From Pontibacter ummariensis (GTDB lineage Bacteria > Bacteroidota > Bacteroidia > Cytophagales > Hymenobacteraceae), in the NCBI RefSeq assembly GCF_900188175.1, contig NZ_FZOQ01000009.1, positions 124,001 through 188,000 of the forward strand: 64,000 nt of DNA, in the 5' to 3' direction. Below are positions 37,330-45,923 of the stretch, in pieces. Positions within the stretch are counted from its first letter, which is position 1. Every line of letters starts with the position of its first letter. The notes under the pieces were generated by a model. It did no database searches and was not told where the DNA came from. It worked only from the letters and a program-made list of their open reading frames with translations. The position numbers were made by a program, and so were the translations under genes.

Positions 37330-38444
37330 CAAAAGTAAAGCTACGCCGTAAGCCCATTTCCCAGGGGCGCCAGACGCTCTACCTGGACTTCTACCCTCCC
37401 ATCCCGCACCCGGACACAGGTAAGCTGACCCGCCGGGAATTTCTGAGCCTTTACCTGTACGAGAACCCAAAGGCTCCTTTTGACAAGCAGCACAACAAGG
37501 AAACACTGCTATTGGCAGAGAATGTGCGCGCCCAGCGGCAGCTGGAAGTGCAGCACAGGCAGTACGGCTTCCTGTCGGCCGAGCAGCGGAACCGAAGGCT
37601 ACTGGACTACTACCGGGAACAGGCTGACAAACGAAACGGATCGAACAGCGGCAACTGGCAGAGCTCTATCTATTACATGGAGCAATTCTTCCATGAGGGG
37701 GTAAAGCTCTCTGAATTGAATGTGGCTGCCTGCGATGATTTCAAACGATACCTGCTCACCGCCAAAAGCCAGCGCAGCCGGAAAAGAACCCTGTCCCGGA
37801 ACACGGCCCTCTCCTACTTCAACAAGTTCAAGGCTACCCTGCGCCAGGCCTACAAGGAGGACCTGCTCAAAACGGACCTGAACTTCAAAGTTTCATCTAT
37901 CAGGGCCGCCGAAACAAAGCGGGAGTACCTCACGCTGGAGGAACTGCAGGCGCTTAGTGACACCGCATGCCTACTTCCTATTCTGAAGCAGGCAGCAATC
38001 TTCTCTGCCCTCACGGGGCTGCGGTTCTCCGATATTCGGAATTTAACCTGGGGGGAGCTCCAGGAAAGCAAGGCCGAAGGGCACTACCTGCAGTTCAGGC
38101 AGCAGAAGACAAATGGAGTAGAGGTGCTGCCCATCCCGGAGCAGGCGGTGCGTCTCTTAGGCGAGAAGGGGCCGCCAACAGAAAGAATATTCAAGGACCT
38201 GGAATACTCCGCTTACAACAACACCCTGCTAAGAGAATGGGTCAAAGAAGCGGGAATCACCAAGTATATTACCTTCCACTGCTTCCGCCACACTTATGCT
38301 ACCCTACAGCTGTCCTTGGGGACAGACATTTACACGGTATCAAAGCTCCTGGGGCATCGGGAGCTGAAGACGACCCAGATTTATGCTAAAGTCATAGACA
38401 AAGTAAAACGGGAAGCTGCTGACAAAATCAGGCTGGACATTTGA
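37326..38444 (+). CDS. Tyrosine site-specific recombinase (integrase)
   Basis: A 372-residue recombinase of the Bacteroidota conjugative-transposon/phage integrase type. An N-terminal Arm-like region starts KVKLRRKPISQGRQTLYLDFYPP, a SAM-like core-binding domain spans about 100-190, and the catalytic domain has Arg in TGLRFSDIRNL, HCFRHTYAT (His-x-x-Arg), the GHR box LLGHRELKTTQIYAKV and the nucleophile Tyr in QIYAKV. All key residues are present. Its position, transcribed away from the mnmE 3' end, fits an integrase beside its own att site, though no repeat was found in the window. Confidence 0.93.
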   Translation: MTKVKLRRKPISQGRQTLYLDFYPPIPHPDTGKLTRREFLSLYLYENPKAPFDKQHNKETLLLAENVRAQRQLEVQHRQYGFLSAEQRNRRLLDYYREQADKRNGSNSGNWQSSIYYMEQFFHEGVKLSELNVAACDDFKRYLLTAKSQRSRKRTLSRNTALSYFNKFKATLRQAYKEDLLKTDLNFKVSSIRAAETKREYLTLEELQALSDTACLLPILKQAAIFSALTGLRFSDIRNLTWGELQESKAEGHYLQFRQQKTNGVEVLPIPEQAVRLLGEKGPPTERIFKDLEYSAYNNTLLREWVKEAGITKYITFHCFRHTYATLQLSLGTDIYTVSKLLGHRELKTTQIYAKVIDKVKREAADKIRLDI

Positions 38445-38748
38445 AATAATAGCATGAGAGCAGTTTTATATTCTACCGGAAGAATGAGTGGCGGCAGGCT
38501 AAGAGCAGGTTGACCGGCTGTAACCAGAACCCCTATCACGGACTACTTCAAAGCCATCATTTGTCCTGATATTAAGTTCTGTCAGTCACAGTTCCGAATA
38601 TCAGGAAAAGCCAGAACGGCGCTGCTACTATGGCCACAACCTCTGAAACAAGAAAAGTCACAGTAGTAGCAGGCAAAGGACGAGGAAGCCTACAACTACC
38701 GCAAAATGACTACTACCATTGCAGTTGTAACTCAAAATTAAATCAGTT
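38445..38748. other. 304-nt intergenic region with one hairpin
   Basis: No gene seen. It contains a hairpin with 10-bp arms (tcctgatatt at 38564-38573 and aatatcagga at 38597-38606, 23-nt loop), not followed by a T-run. Confidence 0.45.
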
Positions 38749-39090
38749 ATGGAAACGTACACATTCGAACAATTGCCGCTGGCCGTGAGCCTGCTGCATG
38801 AAAAATTAAACCAGATCGAGCGACTCCTGCTGGAACGACAGGAGCAGCAAAAGCCAGACGAAATTTTCGACACGGCACAGGCTGCGGCATTTCTCAATGT
38901 GTCTGTTGCCACCATGTACACCAAGGTCTGCAACCAGGAATTGCCGGTTAACAAAAGGGGCAAACGGCTTTATTTTTATAGATCTGAGCTGGAGGAGTGG
39001 ATCAAGGGAGGCAGAAAAAGAACTGCAGATGAACTGCGCCTGAAAGCACAAGAACATGTAAACAAAGGTAAGAAGTACAGGCGGTACTGA
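38749..39090 (+). CDS. Excisionase-type helix-turn-helix protein
   Basis: A 113-residue protein: an N-terminal leucine-rich coiled coil (LAVSLLHEKLNQIERLLLERQEQQ) followed by a MerR-like HTH_17 domain (FDTAQAAAFLNVSVATMYTKV, then the wing KRLYFYRSELEEWIKGG). This layout is common for the small DNA-binding proteins of Bacteroidota mobilisable elements, which control excision or primase expression. It lies between the tyrosine and serine recombinases. Confidence 0.85.
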   Translation: METYTFEQLPLAVSLLHEKLNQIERLLLERQEQQKPDEIFDTAQAAAFLNVSVATMYTKVCNQELPVNKRGKRLYFYRSELEEWIKGGRKRTADELRLKAQEHVNKGKKYRRY

Positions 39091-39138
39091 TTATTTACTT
39101 AAGTCTGAAATTTCAAATAAGAGGTTCTGTTTTAGCAA

Positions 39139-40833
39139 CTATAGTTCGATTCCCCTACGGGCTACCAAGAGGGAAAAGTCAGTTTCACCACTGCTTTTCC
39201 CTCTTTCTTTTTGCCCCATTTTCTGCGAAATCTCGCTTGCAAGGCCGAAAAAAGAGTTTACCCGCTGGGTTCGATAAGCCTCTTTTTCTCGGTCATATTG
39301 CACCCCTTCCGGAAACACCAGTGCCTGTAGCCTTCTACGCTTAGACGCGTCAGCTTTACCCCAAGAGGATGAGAGGTTTAGCATCATTTTCAGTCCGTTT
39401 TCCAGCAGCATTTTGTGGTTCGATAAAGGCCCCGAGAGCTTTTCCAGGTTTACCTCTATTTCCCGCATCTCTGCCTTCAGCTCTGCGCTGAACTTAGAGA
39501 AGATCTCACGATCTATCTCCCCGTAGGCGTATCTTCTTTCCAGCGTGTCCAGCTTCTTTTTCAGCTCTGTTAGCTGCAGCTTCAGCCGCTTCTCCTCCTG
39601 CTCATGGTCCTGGCTCAGCCTCTTGAACACCTGCCCCATCATCTCTTGCACCTGCGGCAAAAGGATTGGGTCAATCTGGTACTCCTTCAGCAGTCCCTGG
39701 TAAAGTTCGTGCATCTTTCCTGCATTGCGGTTGAGGCAGCAGCCTTTAGTATTGCATTTGTAGTAGTGGATGCCCTTCTTCTTCATTTCATACCCGGTCA
39801 GGGGCTTGTTGCACGAGCCGCACTTGATGTGGTGGCGCAAAGGCAAATGCTCGTCTTCCTTCACCTGGGTGTAGCCATGGGCATTCTGCGCCTGCAGCCC
39901 GTTCACCCGCAGAAACAGGTCCCGGGAAATGAGTGGCTCGTGCCTACCTTCTATCACTTCCCCCTCTTCCAGAAGACCATGGGTGATAAGCCCACAGTAA
40001 AAGGGGTTGCGGAAGATCTTGGTGAGCGTCTGGTTGTAGAGTGAGAGCCCCTGCGCCTTCAATCGCTTGATGATGTCGGTGTTGGAGAGCCCCTGCTCGG
40101 CCTTCAGCTGAAAGGCCAGGCGAATGAGCTTGCCTGTTGTCTTGTTGGGCTTTATCACCTGCTCGCCATTCACCTTATACTGGTCATAGCCTATTGGGGC
40201 TTTGCCCATCAGGTAGCCCTTCCTTATCTTGGCCTCCATGCCCGTCACGCACTTCTCCCGCCGCTGGTCGTTGTCGAACTGGGAGAAGAGGAGATGGATG
40301 CCCTGCTGCAGCTTGCCCGATGAGGTCATGGTGTCCATCGGCTGGGTGACGGCCACCACGGATATACCCAGCTGGCTCAGCTGGTCGATGATATGAATAG
40401 CAGAGGAGCCGGAGCGGGAGAAGCGGTCGTGGCTGTAGACGATGATGTGGCCAATATTGTGGCGGCTCTTTTTCACAAAGTCGAGCATTACCTTAAACTC
40501 TTTCCGCTCATCTGATTTAGCACTCTCATAGGTGCCGCCGAAGGTCTCCACCACCTCATAACCGTGGCGCTCCGCATAAGCTCTGCAATGCTTCAGCTGC
40601 GTCTCCAAGCTCTGGTTCGTCTCGGCCTGTTCCTTCGTGGAGACGCGGGTGTAGATGACTGCTACTTTCCCCCTGGTAGCGGCTTTGCTCTTCTTCTTGC
40701 CGGTTTGCTGCGGAAGGGCAAAGATGCTCAGGTCCTGTTTGCCGGTGTTTGCAGCTGGTTTGCCTGTGGTTGCTGCTGGTTTGAAGTTGTTTGCTCTGGT
40801 TTGCTTTTTCATCGTTTTATTGTTTGCTGCCAC
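39139..40833 (-). CDS. Large serine recombinase
   Basis: A 564-residue serine recombinase. After a Lys/Thr/Gly-rich leader of about 55 residues with repeated KPAA(N/T)TGK units, the resolvase domain has the nucleophile Ser in VIYTRVSTKEQ and SHDRFSRS. The Recombinase domain follows (GKAPIGYDQY, then SNTDIIKRLKAQG and the FYCGLI segment), then a zinc ribbon (KCGSCNKPLTGY ... YKCNTKGCCLN) and a coiled coil (about 400-465). The last eight codons (ARRGIEL and stop) lie in a sequence that reads on the plus strand as a tRNA 3' end, suggesting the gene runs into an attachment site. Confidence 0.92.
   Translation of the reverse strand: MAANNKTMKKQTRANNFKPAATTGKPAANTGKQDLSIFALPQQTGKKKSKAATRGKVAVIYTRVSTKEQAETNQSLETQLKHCRAYAERHGYEVVETFGGTYESAKSDERKEFKVMLDFVKKSRHNIGHIIVYSHDRFSRSGSSAIHIIDQLSQLGISVVAVTQPMDTMTSSGKLQQGIHLLFSQFDNDQRREKCVTGMEAKIRKGYLMGKAPIGYDQYKVNGEQVIKPNKTTGKLIRLAFQLKAEQGLSNTDIIKRLKAQGLSLYNQTLTKIFRNPFYCGLITHGLLEEGEVIEGRHEPLISRDLFLRVNGLQAQNAHGYTQVKEDEHLPLRHHIKCGSCNKPLTGYEMKKKGIHYYKCNTKGCCLNRNAGKMHELYQGLLKEYQIDPILLPQVQEMMGQVFKRLSQDHEQEEKRLKLQLTELKKKLDTLERRYAYGEIDREIFSKFSAELKAEMREIEVNLEKLSGPLSNHKMLLENGLKMMLNLSSSWGKADASKRRRLQALVFPEGVQYDREKEAYRTQRVNSFFGLASEISQKMGQKERGKSSGETDFSLLVARRGIEL
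39144..39167 (+). other. tRNA 3'-end-like fragment, candidate attachment site
   Basis: The plus strand contains a TTCGATT T-loop (39145-39151), a 5-nt arm, a 7-nt acceptor-like arm, a discriminator A and CCA (39165-39167). The preceding sequence does not pair as a T-stem and no D- or anticodon arm is present, so it is not a full tRNA gene. It overlaps the end of the serine recombinase gene. Confidence 0.5.
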
Positions 40834-41192
40834 GCTTTTTGTTGTTTTTCTTCGTTTGCTTTGCCTGCTTCATACGCTGACAGAACTGCTCCTGTATCTT
40901 TGGCTACTGTCTGTAACATCTCGTACATCAGGCAGGAGAGCCGAATCATCTGCTCCACCATGCCTTCAGCCTCGTCCTTGGGGAGATGGCCATAGCCGGT
41001 GGTGGATAGTAGCCTAACCACATGGTCTGCCCTAAGCTGCCGGTCTTCCTTGATAAGAAGGTAAAGTCCGTCGTCCTGCTGGTCTCCTAATTCGGGTTCT
41101 GATTTCTGAGACTTCTCCTGCTCTTTTAGCGTTTCGTTTCTCGGCTCTTTGTTTTTTTCTTGCCTTGATTGTTCTTTTCTAACTGTGATCAC
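40809..41192 (-). CDS. Small recombinase-associated protein, unknown
   Basis: A 127-residue protein: a strongly charged disordered N-terminus (KEQSRQEKNKEPRNETLKEQEKS) followed by a helical domain of about 80 residues (LLIKEDRQLRADHVVRLLSTTGYG, EQMIRLSCLMYEMLQ). It overlaps the recombinase start by 25 nt on the same strand, so the two are coupled. No family recognised; an accessory factor for the recombinase is inference from position only. Confidence 0.7.
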   Translation of the reverse strand: MITVRKEQSRQEKNKEPRNETLKEQEKSQKSEPELGDQQDDGLYLLIKEDRQLRADHVVRLLSTTGYGHLPKDEAEGMVEQMIRLSCLMYEMLQTVAKDTGAVLSAYEAGKANEEKQQKAWQQTIKR

Positions 41193-41244
41193 GGAATTAG
41201 TCGGTTCCGCAGCCGCCTGAGGTTTTTAGTGTTTTGCCCAGCGC

Positions 41245-41286
41245 GTTTGCAAACGGTTTGCAACGGCATGTTTGCAGTTCGTTTGC
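41245..41286. repeat. GTTTGC repeat cluster upstream of the recombinase operon
   Basis: Four exact GTTTGC units start at 41245, 41256, 41270 and 41281 (spacings 11, 14, 11). The first is part of a perfect palindrome GTTTGCAAAC (41245-41254). The cluster lies about 53-94 nt upstream of the operon start, suitable for an operator or recombination-protein site. Confidence 0.5.
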
Positions 41287-41358
41287 GCCGGCTGCCATTG
41301 ATCAGCGGTCCTCCCCGCGTGAGGCACAGCAGCGTTTGGCTAAGCGTTTACACTATGG

Positions 41359-42192
41359 CTACAGGCGCTTTCTTTTGCTGCGCTTGGAGAGCACCAGCTC
41401 TCCTCTGTTCGACTTAAGCGTAACCTCCATTTCCTGCTTGTCATGGATGGCCTGAATCACCTGCCACTCCTGCGGGGTGAGCAGGTCCAGCTGCTTTGCC
41501 TTCTCCTCCGTGTGCGGGTTGGCCTTGAAATCCAGCACTTCCCCGGTGACGGAAAGGTACAGGTGCGTCCGGTTCGGCCTCGCCTCCCCCGTAGCCTCGC
41601 CCCACAGCTGAAACTGCCCGCAGGGGAAGATCACTACCCCCAGCTCGTCGGGGCTGCCCAGCTGGTAGAGCAGCAGGAGCTCCAGCAGGGGCATCTCCAT
41701 GCCGGCCAGCCGCTGGAAAGGCCGCTCTGACTCCAGTTCATCTAATATCACCTCTCGCTGCGTCTCCGGCAGCCGCAGCCTCTCAATCGCCTGCCGCAGC
41801 TGCTGCCGCACCTCTGGCGTCATGGCGCTCATGAACATGGCGTTAAGGCTTCCCGGGTCTACTTTTTTGAACAGGTACTCCTTGAGCTGCCGGATGCTCT
41901 CCAGCGGACAGCCCAGCAGGCGCAGCCTGTCGATCATGCGCACCCAGATGAACTCGGGGAAGGAAAGCAGGTTCTTTTTGCCCTCCGGTATCTCCAGGGG
42001 CAGAAGCTCTGCGCGGTGCCAGTCGTGGAAGCGCTTGGCGGTGATGCCCGCCTCCCGCACGGAGAAGAGGCGGCTGTGGAAGCGCCTCTTGAAATCCTCC
42101 GCCCCGGCTGCGCTGCCCAGGCTAAGGGAGGAGAAAAGCCCCTCCTGCACGATAGTCTCTACTATCTCTGATGTCTCTTGTTCTCTTCTCAT
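41359..42192 (-). CDS. MerR-like HTH protein of the island, unknown
   Basis: A 277-residue protein. After about 45 residues, FSVREAGITAKRFHDWHRAELLP resembles the first helices of a MerR-type winged helix, and FIWVRMIDRLRLLGCPLESIRQLKEYLF resembles its second helix pair. The C-terminal part contains a beta-rich region (THLYLSVTGEVLDF) and a basic end (SKRSKRKRL). Probably a DNA-binding regulator; the C-terminal domain is not recognised. The long repeat region upstream could be its target. Confidence 0.68.
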   Translation of the reverse strand: MRREQETSEIVETIVQEGLFSSLSLGSAAGAEDFKRRFHSRLFSVREAGITAKRFHDWHRAELLPLEIPEGKKNLLSFPEFIWVRMIDRLRLLGCPLESIRQLKEYLFKKVDPGSLNAMFMSAMTPEVRQQLRQAIERLRLPETQREVILDELESERPFQRLAGMEMPLLELLLLYQLGSPDELGVVIFPCGQFQLWGEATGEARPNRTHLYLSVTGEVLDFKANPHTEEKAKQLDLLTPQEWQVIQAIHDKQEMEVTLKSNRGELVLSKRSKRKRL

Positions 42193-42514
42193 TTCTGTTT
42201 GTTACCTAAAGGTAATATATTAATTAACATATATACTGCTTTGTACATTTTTTGTATACCGATCCGCTTATTCTTTCAGGACTGGTGCCTGAAAGCTTTG
42301 GGTAAGGTGGGTAAGCAAACCGGGCAAGAAAAGCTTACCCACTTTTGCAGGTTCCCGTGTTGGTCCAATTGATGGCTGAAACAGCTTCTTAAAGGGCTGA
42401 TTAGGGCCATCAGGAGCTCTATTGGAGCAGCACCTGCCCCGTGGGTAAGCTAACTTCTGTTTTTACCCTTACTCTGGTTACCCATCTTACCCGCTTGCTA
42501 ATGGACCGGCTGCG
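42193..42514. other. 322-nt repeat-bearing intergenic region
   Basis: GGGTAAG boxes recur: gtgggtaagc at 42307-42316 and 42441-42450, and its complement at 42333-42342. A larger imperfect inverted pair is formed by gggtaaggtgggtaagc (42300-42316) and ggttacccatcttaccc (42476-42492). It lies between a VirE-like gene and a MerR-like gene and may hold an operator or replication site. No gene is seen. Confidence 0.55.
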
Positions 42515-44779
42515 TTAGAACGGAGGGGCCGTATCCGGGACAGCGGCAGGTTCCAGGCTGTTGTTCCTCTCCACCTCCTCCCACTTCAGCTCTCGCACCA
42601 GATAGCCATAGCTGCCGCCCCGCTTGATGCGTGTGAAGCCGTGCTTGCGCAGGGACTTGCCGATCTTGTTGACGCTGGCGTCGGTGACGCTGATCTTAGT
42701 CTTCTCGGCCAGCTTTGCCACGATCTGGGAGGCGGTCAGGAACTGGCGTGGCTCGTTCTCACACGGCTTCATAAACCAAGTGAGCAGCATCTCCTCCTCC
42801 ACGCTCAGCACCTGAAAGCGCTCGTTGCCGGCGGTGATCGCCTTTATCTCCTCTTTGTCGAACCAGAACCGGAAGCCGTTCTTGTAGAGGTGCAGCGCCT
42901 GGGCGTAGGCCATGTCCAGGTCAACCTGGTGCTCATAATCTATGTCCGTGACCTCGAAGCAGAGGAAGCGCCTGCTGCCGGTGGTGTCATTGAGGAACTG
43001 GGCCGTGTTGACAGAGCCCGCGAAGCTGGCTCTTCTGGGCATCTTCTCATGGTGGTGCCCGTAGGCCCTGCGCACCTTGATCTCACTTTTGGTCACCATC
43101 TCCTTCAGGGCCCCGATCTCACTGCGGTTCAGGTTCTCCAGCTCGTCGAGGTTGATGAGCATGTTCTCTGAGAGCTGCTGCAGCGCGTCCTTGTTGCCAG
43201 GGTTTATCTCGCCGGAGTAGAGGTACTCCTTCAGCTGGCCCGGCACCAAACCCAGCACCCAGGTGGTCTTGCCCAGCCCCTGACCGCCGCTGAGCACGAT
43301 GAGCGTATGGTTGACAGCCTTCTCGTCCAGCACACCCGCCACCATGGCCACAAACCACTTCCTAAAGCACAGCTGCCACTGCTCGGGATCAGTGGTGGTG
43401 ACGGAGGATGCCAGCTGCCGGATGAAGTCAGTCTCCCCATCCCAAGCCGGGAGATTCTTGAAGTAGAACTTGAAGGGGTCATAGAGCGGACAGAAGTCAG
43501 AGGAAAGCAGGATGCGCAGCTCTGACTGGCTCACGCGCACCTGCGCCTTCTTCATCTCCCGCAGCATCGTGCTCTCGGCCCTGTCGTCCAGTTGTCGCCA
43601 CTTCCCCTTTGCACTCGTCCTGTACTCCTGCCTGGAGGTGACGCTGTTGTGACGGAACTCGTAGCGGCTCAGCAGGAACTCCTCTATCCTGTCGATGTTC
43701 GTGTCACCCTGTACTTTGCCGTCAGCACCGCCAACCTCATCCATGTTCCACTCTGTAAATGGGTTTTCCGCGCCTGCCGATGCAACAGCCTGTTTAGTAT
43801 AGGCCTGCAATTTGGCCTCGTCTGCGGCTTTAGGCGTTTGCACTCTGTTTGAGGAAGGTTTGAACTGCTTTGTGCCGTGCTCCTGAACAGTGGAATAGGC
43901 GCTCCTGACAGACGCCGCCACCTCCTGGGCATCGTATCCGAAGTCAATCAGCAGGAAAGACAGTGCATCTGCCTCCTGAATACCGTAGCGGTTCAGGTTA
44001 CAGGCCAGCTGATGTACGAAGCTGTTGCGGCTGCCTTCGATAAAGTCGTACTTTCGTTCAGTGAGGGACACGCAGTGCCTGTACAACAGGTCCGTATCGG
44101 CTTGCAATGCGCCTAGAGAAGGAGTATGATTGTTTGCAGCTAGTCTGCTACTGCTGTTTTCAATCCGTTTGCCGGTGGTTTGATCGGTGCCATCAACGGG
44201 CACTTTGCCTATCCGCTCTGTGCCTGCCAGTGCCTTTACCGGGAAAATATGGGAAGAAGAGTTCAGATACAACTCTTCGTCACAGGAAACAAAGCAGAGC
44301 CGCGTCACGTCGCTGCCCGACTCGTCCACTCTTAGCCCCAGTAGGCGGGCATAGTGCTCCTTAACCTGGCTGTAGGCCTGTTTGTGCTCAGCGGCTACAC
44401 CTGGAATGCGCACCAGCACTTTCAAGCCGTTGCCTGAAGGGCTCGTGAAGGTTGCGTAGGTGTAAGGGGCTGCAACTATAGCCTGCCTTGACTCTCTGAG
44501 TTCCTCTTCCGGGAGCTTGTCCAGGTCAAGCACCACCAGGGCTGAATAGGTATGCAGGTGCTCTAGCCTGCGACCACCCTGGAACCTGCCTGATGGGGTA
44601 AAGGCTAACAGGCTTCTCTTTGCCTGCTCGTATTCCTTTACCCTGCCATCGTGCAGCAGTGCGCGCACCTGCCCCACTTCTTTGCGGTACACTCCCGCTT
44701 GGATGTTGTGGAGAACGTCTTCAATGGGCCTGTTTTCCTGGATGTTTGTAAAATTTTGAAATACGCTTACAAGACTCAT
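42515..44779 (-). CDS. BT4734-VirE-type primase/ATPase replication protein
   Basis: A 754-residue protein with the order seen in Bacteroidota mobile elements. An N-terminal BT4734-like domain (about 30-170) has TYSALVVLDLDKLPEEEL and SPSGNGLKVLVRI, the signature of an archaeo-eukaryotic primase-like fold. A helical domain lies at about 225-300 (EGSRNSFVHQLACNLNRYG). A VirE/VapE ATPase spans about 400-660, with Walker A GGQGLGKTT at 498-506, an acidic NLDELENLN motif, and RRASFAGSVN plus GSRRFLCFEV as sensor regions. It is likely the element's replication initiator or helicase-primase. Confidence 0.87.
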   Translation of the reverse strand: MSLVSVFQNFTNIQENRPIEDVLHNIQAGVYRKEVGQVRALLHDGRVKEYEQAKRSLLAFTPSGRFQGGRRLEHLHTYSALVVLDLDKLPEEELRESRQAIVAAPYTYATFTSPSGNGLKVLVRIPGVAAEHKQAYSQVKEHYARLLGLRVDESGSDVTRLCFVSCDEELYLNSSSHIFPVKALAGTERIGKVPVDGTDQTTGKRIENSSSRLAANNHTPSLGALQADTDLLYRHCVSLTERKYDFIEGSRNSFVHQLACNLNRYGIQEADALSFLLIDFGYDAQEVAASVRSAYSTVQEHGTKQFKPSSNRVQTPKAADEAKLQAYTKQAVASAGAENPFTEWNMDEVGGADGKVQGDTNIDRIEEFLLSRYEFRHNSVTSRQEYRTSAKGKWRQLDDRAESTMLREMKKAQVRVSQSELRILLSSDFCPLYDPFKFYFKNLPAWDGETDFIRQLASSVTTTDPEQWQLCFRKWFVAMVAGVLDEKAVNHTLIVLSGGQGLGKTTWVLGLVPGQLKEYLYSGEINPGNKDALQQLSENMLINLDELENLNRSEIGALKEMVTKSEIKVRRAYGHHHEKMPRRASFAGSVNTAQFLNDTTGSRRFLCFEVTDIDYEHQVDLDMAYAQALHLYKNGFRFWFDKEEIKAITAGNERFQVLSVEEEMLLTWFMKPCENEPRQFLTASQIVAKLAEKTKISVTDASVNKIGKSLRKHGFTRIKRGGSYGYLVRELKWEEVERNNSLEPAAVPDTAPPF

Positions 44780-44955
44780 GATGCGTCACACTCAGAAGAG
44801 GGTGCGACGTGAGTTTTTGTGAATAAGCGCCAGGCAATTGCTGCAACCGCCCCTCGCGCAAGGGCTACAAGTAGAAATAACTCTATCATAAACTTTGTTC
44901 GTTTTGTCTATGAAGGCAATTTCTAAAACAACTGAACACGGCGGGGAAGTACGTC

Positions 44956-44987
44956 TTCCGTCAGGGATTCCGTCAAAAATTCCGTCA
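44956..44987. repeat. Three TTCCGTCA direct repeats, 12-nt period
   Basis: TTCCGTCA occurs at 44956-44963, 44968-44975 and 44980-44987, exactly 12 nt apart. It lies about 180 nt upstream of the VirE-like replication gene, in the gap to the next gene. Iteron-like. Confidence 0.55.
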
Positions 44988-44997
44988 GTTTTTGAGT

Positions 44998-45801
44998 TTA
45001 CACATAGAACATCTTCGTCTTCTTGCCGTGGCGGGCAAAGTTCGTTTGCAGGGCCTCCACCCTGTACTCCCCTGTCACCGGGTCCACGTACTTTGAGAAC
45101 TTGTCGAAGGTGTCTATCAGCATGTAGCAGTAAGCGTGTGTTGAGGACGTGTCAGTGTCTATCTTGTCGAAGAACTCATACACAGCCTCCAGGATATCCT
45201 TCTGGGTCCCGTTCACCTTGATCTTAACGCTCTCCAGCCTTAGGTCTGACCCGTGGAAGCAGGTGTGCACCCACTGCTTTACCTGGGCCTTCTCCACAAT
45301 GTTCCTCTTGCCCCCTCTTTTCTTCGGCCTGGACAGCCTCGTCACAAAAAAGCTTTCCGTTTCCTCTATCACCACAGGCTTGCCATCGCGCATGGCTTTT
45401 ATCCTGTAGTCCTGCTCCTCGAAGTGTTTTGGGTTTCGCTGGGCCAGTTGCTTTTTCTTCTCCAGCCAATCCACAAGGATGAGGGCAAGGTCTGCCCTAA
45501 ACCTTGTGTTGTTTATATACGTGACTGCATCCATCGGAATCCACTCCGGGCTCATCCTAACGAAGAAGACAAAATCACTCAGTAGTCCTTTGAACCTGAA
45601 CATGTGGTAATCCAGGAAGGTAGACATGGCGGAAAGCTGACTTGCGTTGAACACGTTGAGGTAGTAGAACTTCCACAGCTCCATTCTTAGAGCATCTGGC
45701 TGTTCCTGGTAATACTCTTCGGGATGCTGAGTGACGTATTGGTGAACGCTTTCCTGATCATCTCCTTGAAAAATGTAAGAGATATAGTCTGTTATTTGCA
45801 T
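44998..45801 (-). CDS. Island protein of unknown function, 267 residues
   Basis: I do not recognise this family. The N-terminal half is helical and rich in aromatic residues (LWKFYYLNVFNASQLSAMSTFLDYHMF, FVFFVRMSPEW). A Lys/Arg-rich centre (RLSRPKKRGGKRNIVEKAQVKQWVH) could bind nucleic acid, and the C-terminus is helical (ILEAVYEFFDKIDTD, YMLIDTFDKFSKY). No signal peptide or membrane helix. The gene lies just downstream of hsdR on the same strand but 122 nt away, and upstream of the iteron-like repeats, so it more likely belongs to the replication module. Confidence 0.72.
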   Translation of the reverse strand: MQITDYISYIFQGDDQESVHQYVTQHPEEYYQEQPDALRMELWKFYYLNVFNASQLSAMSTFLDYHMFRFKGLLSDFVFFVRMSPEWIPMDAVTYINNTRFRADLALILVDWLEKKKQLAQRNPKHFEEQDYRIKAMRDGKPVVIEETESFFVTRLSRPKKRGGKRNIVEKAQVKQWVHTCFHGSDLRLESVKIKVNGTQKDILEAVYEFFDKIDTDTSSTHAYCYMLIDTFDKFSKYVDPVTGEYRVEALQTNFARHGKKTKMFYV

Positions 45802-45923
45802 AGGTACTTTAAGTCTTTTTGACTTTGAAAGTTAGAGGTATTCCCGAACAAGAACGAAGACAGTTATGCTTAAACAAGTCTTTTGACAGTACTCTAATGC
45901 TACCTCAACTTTTGTGATATTTG

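Noticed and set aside
39144..39167. A complete tRNA gene at the end of the serine recombinase
   Set aside because: T-loop and acceptor-like 3' arm are present, but the preceding bases do not pair and no anticodon or D arm exists; kept only as an attachment-site candidate.
44956..44987. CRISPR-like array
   Set aside because: Repeat units are only 8 nt with 4-nt gaps; no array of longer repeats and spacers and no cas genes occur anywhere in the window.
44895..45221. Plus-strand frame reading through the TTCCGTCA repeats
   Set aside because: It runs antisense through a better-supported gene, is Ser/Pro-rich as expected of a shadow frame, and its repeats are explained at the DNA level.
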